Assembly: GCF_009299795.1 (NCBI RefSeq)
Contig: NZ_VIGP01000001.1
Location: 62,001-126,000, forward strand
Source of the DNA: Brachybacterium subflavum
Lineage (GTDB): Bacteria; Actinomycetota; Actinomycetes; Actinomycetales; Dermabacteraceae
DNA: 64,000 nucleotides
Direction of reading: 5' to 3'
The notes beneath the pieces are model-generated. The model was not told the DNA's origin. It saw only the letters and a program-made list of their open reading frames with translations, and searched no databases. The position numbers and the translations under genes are program-made. This document shows, in pieces, positions 1 through 12,059 of the stretch (positions are counted from its first letter, which is position 1; each line of letters starts with the position of its first letter).

Positions 1-1482
<1,482 letters not shown>

Positions 1483-1616
1483 GGTGCACGACCGACGTCG
1501 GGCCCGGCGGACCCGCCGCTGGTGAGATGCTCGGAAGGCCCCTGCTCGGCTCGGCCCGGTCGGGCCGGACCGGACGCAGCCAGATCCTTCCCCGGCACCA
1601 GAGGAGACCCCGCACC

Positions 1617-2651
1617 ATGACCCGACCCCGTTTGGGACTGTTCACCCGGCTCCTCGAGGACGCGAGCCCCGCCGATCGCTACCGCTTCGCGCTCGAGCAG
1701 ATCGCGCGGGCCGACGAGCTCGGCTTCGCCTCCGCGTGGGTCGCCCAGCACCACTTCGGCGAGCACGAGGGCGGTCTGCCCTCGCCCTTCGTGCTGCTCG
1801 CCGCCGCGGCCCAGCGTACGAGCCGGATCGCACTGGCCACCGGGGTGCTCACCCTTCCGATCGACGACCCGCTGCGCGCCGCCGAGGACGCCTCCGTGCT
1901 CGACGCCCTGAGCGGCGGGCGGGTGCAGCTCGGGATCGCCGCCGGCGGCACGCCCTCCTCGTTCCCCGCCTTCGGGCAGGATCCGGGCCGGCGCAGGGAG
2001 GTCTTCGCCGAGCACCTGGGCGTGCTGCGCGACGCGCTCGCCGGGCGCGGGGTCCGCGGCACCGAGTCCCGGATCTACCCGCCGGCCGGGGACCTCGGCC
2101 GGCGCATCTGGCAGGCGACGTTCTCGACCGACGGCGGCCGACGCGCCGGTGAGGCCGGCGACGCCCTGATGCTCTCGCGCACCCAGGTGCGCCCCGAGGA
2201 CGCCCTCGACCAGCCGCTCCACGAACTCCAGCTGCCCATCATCGAGGCCTACCGCAGCGCACTGCCCGAGGGCGCGCTCCCGCGGGTCCTCGCCTCGCGC
2301 ACCGCGCTCGTCGTCGACCCCGAGGACCGCGAGCGCGCCCTCGCGCTCGCCGAGCCCGGGCTGCGCGCGCTCGCCGCGGGACAGAGCGGATTCGACGCCG
2401 CCGGGGCGAGCATCGAGGAGCTCGTGGCCGTCACCGACACGCACGTGGGGACGGTCGATGAGGTCTGCGAGACGCTCGCGGCCGATGAGACGCTGCCCGC
2501 CGCGACCGACATCTCGTTCCAGGTGCACTCGATCGCCGCGCCCCACGGGATGACCCTGCGCAGCCTCGAGCTGCTGGCCACGGAGGTCGCCCCGCGCCTC
2601 GGCCTCGCCACCGGGCCGGAGGCGGCCGCGTCCCTGCGCGCGGGAGCCTGA
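1617..2651 (+). CDS. Putative FMN-dependent luciferase-like monooxygenase (LLM family)
   Basis: A protein of 344 residues. I chose the ATG at 1617 over an in-frame ATG at 1527 because a purine-rich AGAGGAGA lies about 8 bases before it and because family members begin at the first beta strand, here RLGLFTRLL. The sequence WVAQHHFGEHEGGLPSP and the following LATGVLTLPIDDPLRAAED are diagnostic of bacterial luciferase-type flavin monooxygenases. The closest group I recall is the KPN_01858 family (TIGR04027-like), whose substrate is unknown. The active-site His pair in WVAQHH is present. It stands alone after the amidohydrolase with a 134-base gap and converges on the next gene. Confidence 0.85.
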   Translation: MTRPRLGLFTRLLEDASPADRYRFALEQIARADELGFASAWVAQHHFGEHEGGLPSPFVLLAAAAQRTSRIALATGVLTLPIDDPLRAAEDASVLDALSGGRVQLGIAAGGTPSSFPAFGQDPGRRREVFAEHLGVLRDALAGRGVRGTESRIYPPAGDLGRRIWQATFSTDGGRRAGEAGDALMLSRTQVRPEDALDQPLHELQLPIIEAYRSALPEGALPRVLASRTALVVDPEDRERALALAEPGLRALAAGQSGFDAAGASIEELVAVTDTHVGTVDEVCETLAADETLPAATDISFQVHSIAAPHGMTLRSLELLATEVAPRLGLATGPEAAASLRAGA

Positions 2652-2668
2652 CCGGCGTCGGAGCCCAC

Positions 2669-2700
2669 GGCCCTCGCGCGACGGCTCCCGCGCGAGGGCC
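2669..2700. terminator. Bidirectional stem-loop terminator
   Basis: Perfect 12-bp inverted repeat GGCCCTCGCGCG / CGCGCGAGGGCC with an 8-base loop, between convergent genes. There is no U-tract, as is common for high-GC actinobacteria. Confidence 0.7.
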
Positions 2701-2761
2701 CCACGCAGCGGCTCGCGTGCGACGACTCGCGCGCATCCGCCCCCGCGCGACGGCCGGGCGC

Positions 2762-3559
2762 TCACCTCTCGAGCGAAATCCCGAGCTCCCTCTCGATGCC
2801 CTTGATCGTGTTCAGCAGCGACCGGTGGTCCGAGGGCGTCTTCGGCATCGTGAACGTGCGCCCGTCGAGCTCGACGTGCGTGTGCCGCCCGGACGAATCG
2901 ACGGTGCATCCGCGCTCGGCGAGCAGGGACATCAGGTCCTTCAGGGTCGTCGGGTAGCGGTTGCCGACGCCCCCGTGCCCGCGTGGGATCGCCTGCTCGC
3001 GGGGCCGCGAGGAGACCGCCCGCTCGTAGCGGGCCACCGAGAGCACGACCTTCCCGTCGAGCGAGACCACCACGGCGATCTCGCCGTCGGTCACGACGCT
3101 GGCCTCGCCCGTGCGCGAGAACGCCGTCCACTCCTCGGCGGGATCCTCGAGGATCGCGCGGATGCGATCGTCGGCGACGCCCAGGTCCTCGGCCCAGCGG
3201 CGCGCATCGGGCAGCAGGTCGAAGTCCTCCTCTCCGCCGCCCGGCGGGACGAAGGGACCGCCGGGTCGGGGACGAGCGCGGTTCGGAGCCGCCGGCCTCG
3301 ACGCGGGCATCTCCGCGGGTGTCGGAACGGGGGTCGGCGGAGCCGGGACGGGAGTCGGGGCGGGCCGCGGGGGCACCGGGGGAGCCGGGTCCCCCGCCGA
3401 CTCCTCGAGCGCGGCGCGGATCTGCGCGGCCTGGGGCGCGCTGAGGCGGTGGCGGGCGCCGTGGATGTCGAGGTACGGGCCCTGCGCATCGCGCCCGGCG
3501 GTGATGCCCGGATGCGCGTGGAGCGGCCCACCCTCGCCGGTATGTCGGGGCTCGCTCAC
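2762..3559 (-). CDS. Hypothetical protein with HicA-like C-terminal domain
   Basis: About 265 residues if it starts at the GTG at 3559 (VSEPRHTGEGG); an in-frame GTG at 3649 would add 30 residues. The middle is a long Pro/Ala-rich linker with repeated PTPVP segments. The last 65 residues (YPTTLKDLMSLLAERGC, then HTHVELDGR and FTMPKTPSDHR) resemble the small dsRNA-binding-like fold of HicA toxins: a GxH-type histidine, a short strand, then a Pro-x-Thr-Pro turn and a terminal helix. HicA proteins normally stand alone at about 60-80 residues beside HicB; here there is no HicB partner and the domain is fused to a larger protein, so I do not call it a toxin. Function unknown. Confidence 0.6.
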   Translation of the reverse strand: MSEPRHTGEGGPLHAHPGITAGRDAQGPYLDIHGARHRLSAPQAAQIRAALEESAGDPAPPVPPRPAPTPVPAPPTPVPTPAEMPASRPAAPNRARPRPGGPFVPPGGGEEDFDLLPDARRWAEDLGVADDRIRAILEDPAEEWTAFSRTGEASVVTDGEIAVVVSLDGKVVLSVARYERAVSSRPREQAIPRGHGGVGNRYPTTLKDLMSLLAERGCTVDSSGRHTHVELDGRTFTMPKTPSDHRSLLNTIKGIERELGISLER

Positions 3560-3701
3560 GGCCGACGCCCCGTTCTCTGGGTCGGCGCGCGCCGGACGGC
3601 GACGGCAATTCTCTGGAACATGCCCGCAGGATAGTCGGGACGGATCCACCCGATCGCGCCGGAGGGGGAGCGGCGAAGGGGAGCCGGTGCGGGCTTCGTC
3701 C

Positions 3702-4622
3702 TCAGCCCGCCCGGTCCAGCGTGCGCCCGATCGCCTCCCGCACGCGCCGGGACATTCCAGGTCCGTCCACCACCTGGCGCCCCGCGACCTGGAGCGGGAT
3801 GAACTGCTGCCACTGATCGCTGAACCCCAGGAGCTGCTCCATGTCCCGTGCCGGGTCGACGCGCACTCCGGCGAGCTTCTCGTAGTCCTCGAGGAACCAC
3901 GCGGCGGCGTCGGCCGAGAAGAGCACGGCGAGGTTCAGCCGGCAGTGCCCCACGTCGAAGCCGCGATCGGCGAGACCGGCCGTCGGCCAGTCGACGACCG
4001 CACGGATCCGCGGATGCTCCCGGTCCTCCCAGAGCACGTTGAAGTGCTGGTAGTCGCCGTGGGTGAGGACGCGCGCCGAGGGGTCCGAGGGCTGCGAGGC
4101 GAGCGCGTGGGCCGCGGCGGCGAGGCCCGAGTCGCCGAGGGCGTCCAGCCAGGGATGCTGCTCGTAGGGCAGGTACTCGCAGGGTTCGAGCGCCGGCGGC
4201 GCGGCGGCGTGGATCCGCACGAGCATCTCGGCCAGGCGCCGCACCCACTCCCGCAGGTCCGGCGGATCGAGCTCCACGCGGCCCGGCAGGAAGGTGGTGA
4301 CGGTCGACGGCAGGGAGGACGACGACCCGTCGGGGTCCGCGGCGAGCAGGCGCGGGATCGGAAGCCCGGAGACGGCCAGCGCCCCGAGGCCCTCGACCTC
4401 GCGCCGCACACGGTCCTGCTCCTCAGCGCCCACGCCGCGCCAGCGGCGCACCACGAGGTCACCGCCGCCGTCGGCGCGCCGCAGCTGGAGCATCTGACCG
4501 GTGATCCCTCCGACCAGCGGACGCACGAGCGCCACCTCACCGAAGATCGGCACGAGCCAGTCTCGCAGCGCCGGGTCGAGGTCGCCTCCGGTCGCGGCGT
4601 GAGCGCCGCCCCCGTCGCTCAC
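3702..4622 (-). CDS. Phosphotransferase of the aminoglycoside phosphotransferase (APH) family
   Basis: A protein of 306 residues starting at a GTG that overlaps the marP stop by four bases (GTGA), so the two are co-translated. The Brenner motif is seen as LTHGDYQHFNVLW (catalytic Asp and metal-binding Asn), followed by AVVDWPTAGLADRGFDVGH with the second metal-binding Asp. The N-terminal half carries the ATP-binding beta-strand lobe (GGITGQMLQLRRA, then VVRRW). Members phosphorylate small molecules; resistance, sugar or amino-alcohol substrates cannot be told apart here. Coupling to marP suggests a housekeeping or envelope role and not a resistance gene (inference). Confidence 0.85.
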   Translation of the reverse strand: MSDGGGAHAATGGDLDPALRDWLVPIFGEVALVRPLVGGITGQMLQLRRADGGGDLVVRRWRGVGAEEQDRVRREVEGLGALAVSGLPIPRLLAADPDGSSSSLPSTVTTFLPGRVELDPPDLREWVRRLAEMLVRIHAAAPPALEPCEYLPYEQHPWLDALGDSGLAAAAHALASQPSDPSARVLTHGDYQHFNVLWEDREHPRIRAVVDWPTAGLADRGFDVGHCRLNLAVLFSADAAAWFLEDYEKLAGVRVDPARDMEQLLGFSDQWQQFIPLQVAGRQVVDGPGMSRRVREAIGRTLDRAG

Positions 4623-5800
4623 GCCGTGCACGTGCCCGTCGACACGGCCTGCGTCTCGGTGTCGAGCTGCGCGATGACGGGCAGCAGCTCGGCGTTGGTC
4701 ATCGCGTAGGCGACGCCGTCGTCGGACTCGCCGCGCGCGAAGACCACGCCGGCCACGCCGCCGTCGGAGTCGAGCAGCGGGCCGCCCGAGTTCCCCGGCT
4801 CGACCTGCGCGTCCAGCACGTAGACGTCCCGGTCCACGGCGCCCTCGCCGTGGGCGTCGTGCACCTCGGCGGTGCCCGAGGCGCGCACGGCCGCGGACGT
4901 CGAGCGGAACGGCCCGCCGTGCGGATAGCCCTGGATCACGGCCGACGCGCCGTCGTCCAGGGTGTCCACGAGCTTCAGCGGCTCCGCGTCGACGTCGGCC
5001 GCGATGACGGCGAGGTCGTTCTCGACGTCGAAGTGGACCACGCGGCCCTCCTTCGCGCTCTCGCCGGGCAGGTCGATCAGCGGATGGTCCACGCCGGCGA
5101 CGACGTGGGCGTTGGTGACGATGCGGTCGGGCGCGACCACGAAGCCGGAACCTGTGGAGATCGTGCCGCAGCCGTTCGTCGGCCCTGAGATGCGCGCGAC
5201 CGACTGCGCGGCGCGGGCGAGGTCCGCGTCGTCGAGGTCGACGGGGGCCGACGTCGACGCCTCGGCGGAGTCCAGTCCCGCGGGAGGGGTCTGGATCGTG
5301 GGCATCGGCAGGGCGCCGACGACCTGCGAGCGCAGCTGGGCGACCGCGTCGTCGACCGGCGCCGGCGTGGCCCGGTCGAGCTGCCGGAGGACCTGCGAGG
5401 ACGCGACGGTGCTGGAGACGCCGGGAATGCCCGCGGAGACCAGCCCGGCGCCGCCGAAGGTCACGATGGCCACGCCGAGCACGAGCCCGAGCACCCCGCC
5501 GAGGAGTCGTTCGAGCACGCGCAGGTGGATGCGGTCGGCACCGCGACGGATCACCGCGCCGATGCTCGAGCCGATCGCGCATCCGACCACCAGCAGCACG
5601 CACAGGGCGCCGATCACGGCGGCGGTGCGCCACGGGGGATCGACCGCGCCGGAGACCCAGGGGAGCGCCCAGACCGCCGCGACGGCACCGGCGACGAGGC
5701 CCAGCAGTGCGCCGAGGGTGGCAGCGAAGCCCGAGCGCAGCCCGGAGGCGAGCGCGCCCAGCAGGATGATGACGGCCACGACGTCCACGATCCAGGTCAT
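4619..5800 (-). CDS. marP: MarP-type membrane-anchored trypsin-like serine protease
   Basis: A protein of 393 residues, nearly the length of mycobacterial MarP. The ATG at 5800 is preceded by a strong GGAGG. Residues 1-125 form four hydrophobic segments of CvpA type (MTWIVDVVAVIILLGALASG onward). Then comes a short periplasmic linker and a chymotrypsin-fold protease with the full triad: His232 in TNAHVV, Asp262 in ENDLAVI and Ser338 in EPGNSGGPL. Cys211 and Cys391 sit at the positions of the regulatory disulfide known in MarP. MarP is a periplasmic protease needed for acid and oxidative stress resistance in Mycobacterium tuberculosis, where it activates the peptidoglycan hydrolase RipA. It shares a four-base overlap with the downstream phosphotransferase. 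Confidence 0.92.
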   Translation of the reverse strand: MTWIVDVVAVIILLGALASGLRSGFAATLGALLGLVAGAVAAVWALPWVSGAVDPPWRTAAVIGALCVLLVVGCAIGSSIGAVIRRGADRIHLRVLERLLGGVLGLVLGVAIVTFGGAGLVSAGIPGVSSTVASSQVLRQLDRATPAPVDDAVAQLRSQVVGALPMPTIQTPPAGLDSAEASTSAPVDLDDADLARAAQSVARISGPTNGCGTISTGSGFVVAPDRIVTNAHVVAGVDHPLIDLPGESAKEGRVVHFDVENDLAVIAADVDAEPLKLVDTLDDGASAVIQGYPHGGPFRSTSAAVRASGTAEVHDAHGEGAVDRDVYVLDAQVEPGNSGGPLLDSDGGVAGVVFARGESDDGVAYAMTNAELLPVIAQLDTETQAVSTGTCTA

Positions 5801-5996
5801 CGCCCGCCTCCTTCCCGATGCACGGGTCGTTCCGGCCCATGCGGCTGGCCCGATCGTAATCGGAGCGCTCGCAGGGCGTCTGTGAGGCGCTTCATGATTC
5901 GCGATACGCCTGGTCACCGGGGTATCGGGATCGGTCCCAGCTTTCTTCGAGCCAGGCTCCCAGGAACCCCCGAAGCAGCGGGGCGAGCATCAGCCC

Positions 5997-7133
5997 ATGA
6001 CATCTGCTCACCACGATCCTGCGCCGCCCTCGGCCCACGCGCAGGCCCCTTCCTCTCGTGGCCATGACGGCTCTCTCCCCGCGGACCGGCGAGGCGACCG
6101 CGGCGGCGGCGCTCCCCGCTCCTCCGCGGGGGAGCGCACGGAGTCGCAGGTCAAGAAGCTGTCCCCATCGGGTCTCATCGGGAGCGGTGCGGCGGCGGCC
6201 GCCGCCTCCGTGATCGGCGGCCAGCTCGGTGTGGCCGGCACCGTGGTGGGTGCCGCGCTGACCTCGGTGGTCTCCGCCGCGGTCCTCGCCTTCTACACGG
6301 ACTCCGTGAACACGAGCCGTCGCAAGCTGCGCGAGGTCCAGGAGAACGGGATCCTTCCCGGCAGCGGTGGACGCGGCGGCAGCCGCGGGGACCGGGGGAC
6401 CGGTTCCCCGTCCGCCTCGCGCTCGTCCTCCCGCTCCGTCTCGAGCTCCCGCTCCGTCTCGCGCACGGGGAGGACCGAGCAGGCGGCCGAGGGTCGCGTC
6501 GGCGCCGGGGGATCGGCCGACGGGACGCTCTCCGGCGCATCGGCCGACGACGCGATGACCGGTGCCCCGTCGCGCCGACGCCTGATGAGGATCATCGGCA
6601 TGGCGCTCGCGATCGCGGTGATCGGCATCGTCGCGGTGTTCGGCATCCAGCGCGTCATGGGTGCGGAGCTCTCGCCCGGCACCGGCCAGATCCAGCGCAG
6701 CGTGACCGGCACCGAGCACGTGTCCTCGCGCGATGGGTCGTCCACCGGCGACGACTCCCGCTCGACCGACGGCTCGACGGACGACGGGGATTCCTCGACC
6801 ACCGACGGCACGGATGACGGCGACAGCACCGGAACCGACACAGACGGCTCCGGCGACACGAAGGGATGGAACCCGTTCGGCGGCGACTCCTCGAGCAGCG
6901 GCTCGGACACCGATTCGGGCTCCGGCAGCGGGTCCGGATCGGGGACCGGTTCCGGGGACAGCTCCTCGGGCGACGGGTCGAGCAGCGGGAGCGGCAGCGG
7001 ATCGAGCGGCTCCGGCGACTCGGGCTCCGGCAGCGGGTCGGGCTCGAGCGGCGGCTCGGGATCCGGGAGCGGATCGGGCTCCGGCTCCGGGAGCGGGTCC
7101 GGGGGCGGCTCCGGGGCGGGCACCGGTCAGTGA
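5997..7133 (+). CDS. Two-hydrophobic-segment membrane protein with Ser/Gly/Asp-rich tail
   Basis: A protein of 378 residues with no family I can name. Residues about 58-98 form an Ala/Gly zipper-like hydrophobic segment (GSGAAAAAASVIGGQLGVAG). A Ser/Arg-rich linker follows, then a clear transmembrane helix at about 200-217 (IIGMALAIAVIGIVAVFGI). The remaining 150 residues are almost only Ser, Gly, Asp and Thr, ending in long Gly-Ser repeats; such a tail is likely disordered and, by the positive-inside rule, outside the cell. Reading frame and third-position GC look normal for the genome. It stands alone, divergent from marP and convergent with the GIY-YIG gene. Function unknown. Confidence 0.75.
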   Translation: MTSAHHDPAPPSAHAQAPSSRGHDGSLPADRRGDRGGGAPRSSAGERTESQVKKLSPSGLIGSGAAAAAASVIGGQLGVAGTVVGAALTSVVSAAVLAFYTDSVNTSRRKLREVQENGILPGSGGRGGSRGDRGTGSPSASRSSSRSVSSSRSVSRTGRTEQAAEGRVGAGGSADGTLSGASADDAMTGAPSRRRLMRIIGMALAIAVIGIVAVFGIQRVMGAELSPGTGQIQRSVTGTEHVSSRDGSSTGDDSRSTDGSTDDGDSSTTDGTDDGDSTGTDTDGSGDTKGWNPFGGDSSSSGSDTDSGSGSGSGSGTGSGDSSSGDGSSSGSGSGSSGSGDSGSGSGSGSSGGSGSGSGSGSGSGSGSGGGSGAGTGQ

Positions 7134-7294
7134 CCGCGGGGAGAAGCGTGCAGCGGGACGCCAGCCGGCATCAGTCGGTGTGGGGCGCCGAGCCCTGCCT
7201 GTCCGCGCTGATCCTGCACTCCGTGGTGCAGTGCGGCCAGGCGCCTGAGTCGGTGCGCTGCGCGTAGCAGTGCCCGCCCGGGCGTCCTCGCGGA

Positions 7295-7349
7295 TCGAGC
7301 ACGAGCTCACGCGCGATCTGCTGGTTCGACTTCCCCTCGGCGAGCGGCC
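7295..7349 (-). pseudogene. Response-regulator fragment / left copy of a 55-bp direct repeat
   Basis: This 55-bp block matches bases 8517-8571 at 52 of 55 positions, in the same orientation and 1222 bp away. The right copy lies within the LuxR-type helix-turn-helix of the intact response regulator. On the minus strand the left copy still reads EGKSNQQIARELV against EGRSNQQIARELV in the intact gene, but neither flank continues the family. It is thus a decayed gene fragment or the duplicated edge of an insertion. Confidence 0.75.
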
Positions 7350-7366
7350 TCACATCTTCGCGTTCA

Positions 7367-7423
7367 GTGTCGCTGGGTGAGGGCTCAACGCATAAGCGGG
7401 CTTGAGACCTCACCCAGCGACAC
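7367..7423. terminator. Long stem-loop, 22-bp arms with one mismatch
   Basis: The 22-base arm beginning GTGTCGCTGGGTGAGG at 7367 is matched by its reverse complement at 7402-7423 with one mismatch; the loop is 13 bases. It lies between the membrane protein gene and the convergent GIY-YIG gene. Likely a terminator, but the stem is longer than most. Confidence 0.7.
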
Positions 7424-7550
7424 CGTAGAGAAAGCTCTCGCTCGAGATCGTAGGGGGCAGGCCGCTGACGCAGCTCGTAGAACGCCGAACCCACTTCGCG
7501 GGCCGCGATCTTTCTTGCCGGTCCATGATTCGTCGAGTCGCTGTCTGAGA

Positions 7551-8360
7551 TCAGTTGCGGTTCAGACCGTGATCGCACGTTCCGAGGACGTGTTTGAAAT
7601 GTCGTTCAGCTGCATCGATCTGGCTGTGTGGCGTCGACGGGTCGAAGACCCTCAAGAGAGAAAATCTGAAGGACAAGGGGTCACGAGAGCGCAGCTCGAC
7701 GTTGCCGCCGTGACCATTTGCAGCGTAGGCCGCCCAGCGTTGATGGATACTCTCGGCACCGTCGGCCTTTCCGACGTACTGCTTCCCGTCGCGCATGTCA
7801 GTGATGACGTAGATGCCGAGGGCCGAGGAGAGAGCAGTACGCCAGGTAGCGAAGCGATGCTCGCGCATCACTTCCTGCAGCCTCGAGTAGTCCAAGCTGA
7901 TCCGATCGAATCCGGGGAAAGGGTCGGGCGTGGAGTCGGCGATTTCGGTGATGGTGTACCGGGCCGCGGTCCTTCCGGTAAGCCACCATGTGCGGGGTGA
8001 CCTCCAGCGGAGCACGAGTCTTTCTCGCATATCGGCCATCTGCTCGGTGTGTTCGAGGTCGTACCAGCGGTGGATACCGTTGTTCGAGGTTTCTCCGTTG
8101 TTATGGACCACTGACCACAGGCGTGCCCTGTCGCCGCCCTCAGGTAGGAAGACGACCCATGTGCGCGGCGGCGTTACGGGGAACTTGCGGGGGCCGGTCT
8201 CCTGGCGCCGCGTGTATTCCATGATGTCGTCTGCCGACGACGCGGCGTTGATCCCGGGATACGCCCCGGAGCGGTCGCGGACGTACGCATGACGGATCAC
8301 GAGGACGGTCAGAGGGTCGATGCCCGCGCTCTCGAGCACCGTTCCGAGGGTCAACGTCAT
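7551..8360 (-). CDS. GIY-YIG nuclease family protein
   Basis: A protein of 269 residues starting at the ATG at 8360; the ribosome binding site is weak. The C-terminal 90 residues form a GIY-YIG fold: GIYVIT at 182-187, YVGK at 195-198, the catalytic-type Arg in HQRWAAY (208), then NGHGGN, a Glu in the AAERHFK helix (252) that would bind the metal, and a final GLNRN. The N-terminal 170 residues are unlike anything I recognise, with a TWVVFLP and RLWSVVHNNGE beta-rich region. Base composition is visibly less GC-rich than neighbours, and the gene sits between direct repeats, suggesting transfer. Nucleases of this layout occur as stand-alone defence or homing-like genes; its role here is unknown. 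Confidence 0.8.
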   Translation of the reverse strand: MTLTLGTVLESAGIDPLTVLVIRHAYVRDRSGAYPGINAASSADDIMEYTRRQETGPRKFPVTPPRTWVVFLPEGGDRARLWSVVHNNGETSNNGIHRWYDLEHTEQMADMRERLVLRWRSPRTWWLTGRTAARYTITEIADSTPDPFPGFDRISLDYSRLQEVMREHRFATWRTALSSALGIYVITDMRDGKQYVGKADGAESIHQRWAAYAANGHGGNVELRSRDPLSFRFSLLRVFDPSTPHSQIDAAERHFKHVLGTCDHGLNRN

Positions 8361-8416
8361 GTACCCATCATCTCGTCTCCTGGTGAGCGGGGGGCAGGCA
8401 ATGGCGGCGCTCGACG

Positions 8417-11010
<2,594 letters not shown>

Positions 11011-11114
11011 GCTCCCGAGGCTAGACGGCGGAAAGCGGGCCGGCACCGGTGATCGAGGGTTCCAGCACCAAGGGATGACGCCCTCGGACCGTGCGGCCCG
11101 GAAGCCTGGAACCC

Positions 11115-11855
11115 ATGGAAGCCCTGACCCACGCCACGGGTCCGCTCGGACTGGTGGTGCTCGCCCTCGTCGACTCGACCTCCGTGGGGACCCTCGTGAT
11201 CCCCGTGATGCTGCTCGTCCTCGGACAGGGCGGCGCGCGCCGCGTGGCAGCCCGCACCGTGCTGTACCTCCTGGTCATCGGGGGTTTCTACCTCGCGTTC
11301 GGACTGGTCCTGCTGGCCGGGCTGCTGCCGCTCATGCAGTCCGCCCAGGGACTGCTCGAGACGCCCGCTGCCGCTGTCGCCCTGGCGGCGATCGGCGCCG
11401 GGCTGCTCGCCTGGTCCTTCCGTCTCGACCCGAAGGCGATCCGCAAGCGCGGAGGGGACCCCGAGGCCTCCGCGCGACGCTGGTCCGAGCGCGTGCGGGA
11501 GGCGGCCGGGAAGCCGCGGGCCCTCGTCGGCCTCGCCCTGCTCGCCGGCAGCATCGAGGCGGCGTCGATGCTCCCGTACCTCGCGGCGATGGGGATCATC
11601 GGGCAGATGGGGATCGGGTTCGCGCGCGGCGCGCTGGTGCTGGTCGGCTAGTGCGCGGTGATGATCCTGCCCGGGCTCGTGCTCGCGGGGGTGCGGGCGC
11701 TCGCCGGGGCCCGCGCCGACCGTCTGCTCCAGCGCCTGCACGACTGGGCGATCCGCAGTGCCGCCGAGACCCTCTCGTGGGTGGTCGGGATCATCGGCGT
11801 GCTCCTGCTGCTGCGGAATCTGGGGACCGCCGCCGGCGTGCTCGGCATCGGGTGA
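11115..11855 (+). pseudogene. GAP family (sulfolipid-addressing-like) membrane protein, broken by an in-frame amber codon
   Basis: One continuous frame of 246 codons interrupted at codon 179 by TAG at 11649-11651. Upstream reads as a multi-helix membrane protein starting MEALTHATGPLGLVVLALVD. Directly after the stop, still in frame, comes CAVMILPGLVLAGVRAL, which is the expected last part of the family (normally a Tyr at the stop position: G-Y-C-x-V-M-x-L-P). The family, named after the mycobacterial Sap protein, has about six membrane helices and takes part in export of envelope lipids. A single base change (TAC to TAG) explains the break; it may be a real null allele or a sequencing error. 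No frameshift is seen. Confidence 0.85.
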
Positions 11856-12059
11856 GGCCGACGGCCCGCCGCTCGTCGGGCCCGCGGAGGCACCGCTCGA
11901 GGTGTGAATCACGACACCCCGCCGTGAACGATCACGAGGTCGCGGACCTGCGGAACCTCTGCGCGCCGCCGATGCGGAACTCCGAGGCCCGCGCGGCGCC
12001 CCGGAAATAGTCGCCGAACGCTAATGTGGGCCTCGACTTCGCAAGGAAGAGGAGTACCC

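Larger units (their letters stand above)
7134..7550. other. Gene-free 417 bp: remnant repeat, hairpin, no intact gene
   Basis: Between the membrane protein and the GIY-YIG gene. It holds the left 55-bp direct repeat (a broken piece of a LuxR-type response regulator) and a long hairpin, both listed separately. The rest shows no credible coding frame; minus-strand reading of 7171-7578 gives only the DNA-binding helix remnant followed by out-of-family sequence. Confidence 0.65.

Noticed and set aside
2762-3559. HicAB toxin-antitoxin system
   Set aside because: No HicB-like gene on either side and the protein is four times the usual HicA length.
3702-4622. Antibiotic resistance determinant
   Set aside because: The APH fold alone does not show resistance, and the gene is translationally coupled to marP.
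3111-4709. Long plus-strand frame over the phosphotransferase and HicA-like genes
   Set aside because: Low-complexity Arg/Gly/Pro sequence without family features; the minus strand carries clear motifs.
7348-7358. CCTCACATCTT near the left 55-bp repeat as a remnant of the 157-bp repeat
   Set aside because: Only 11 bases match and nothing around them does; chance is enough.
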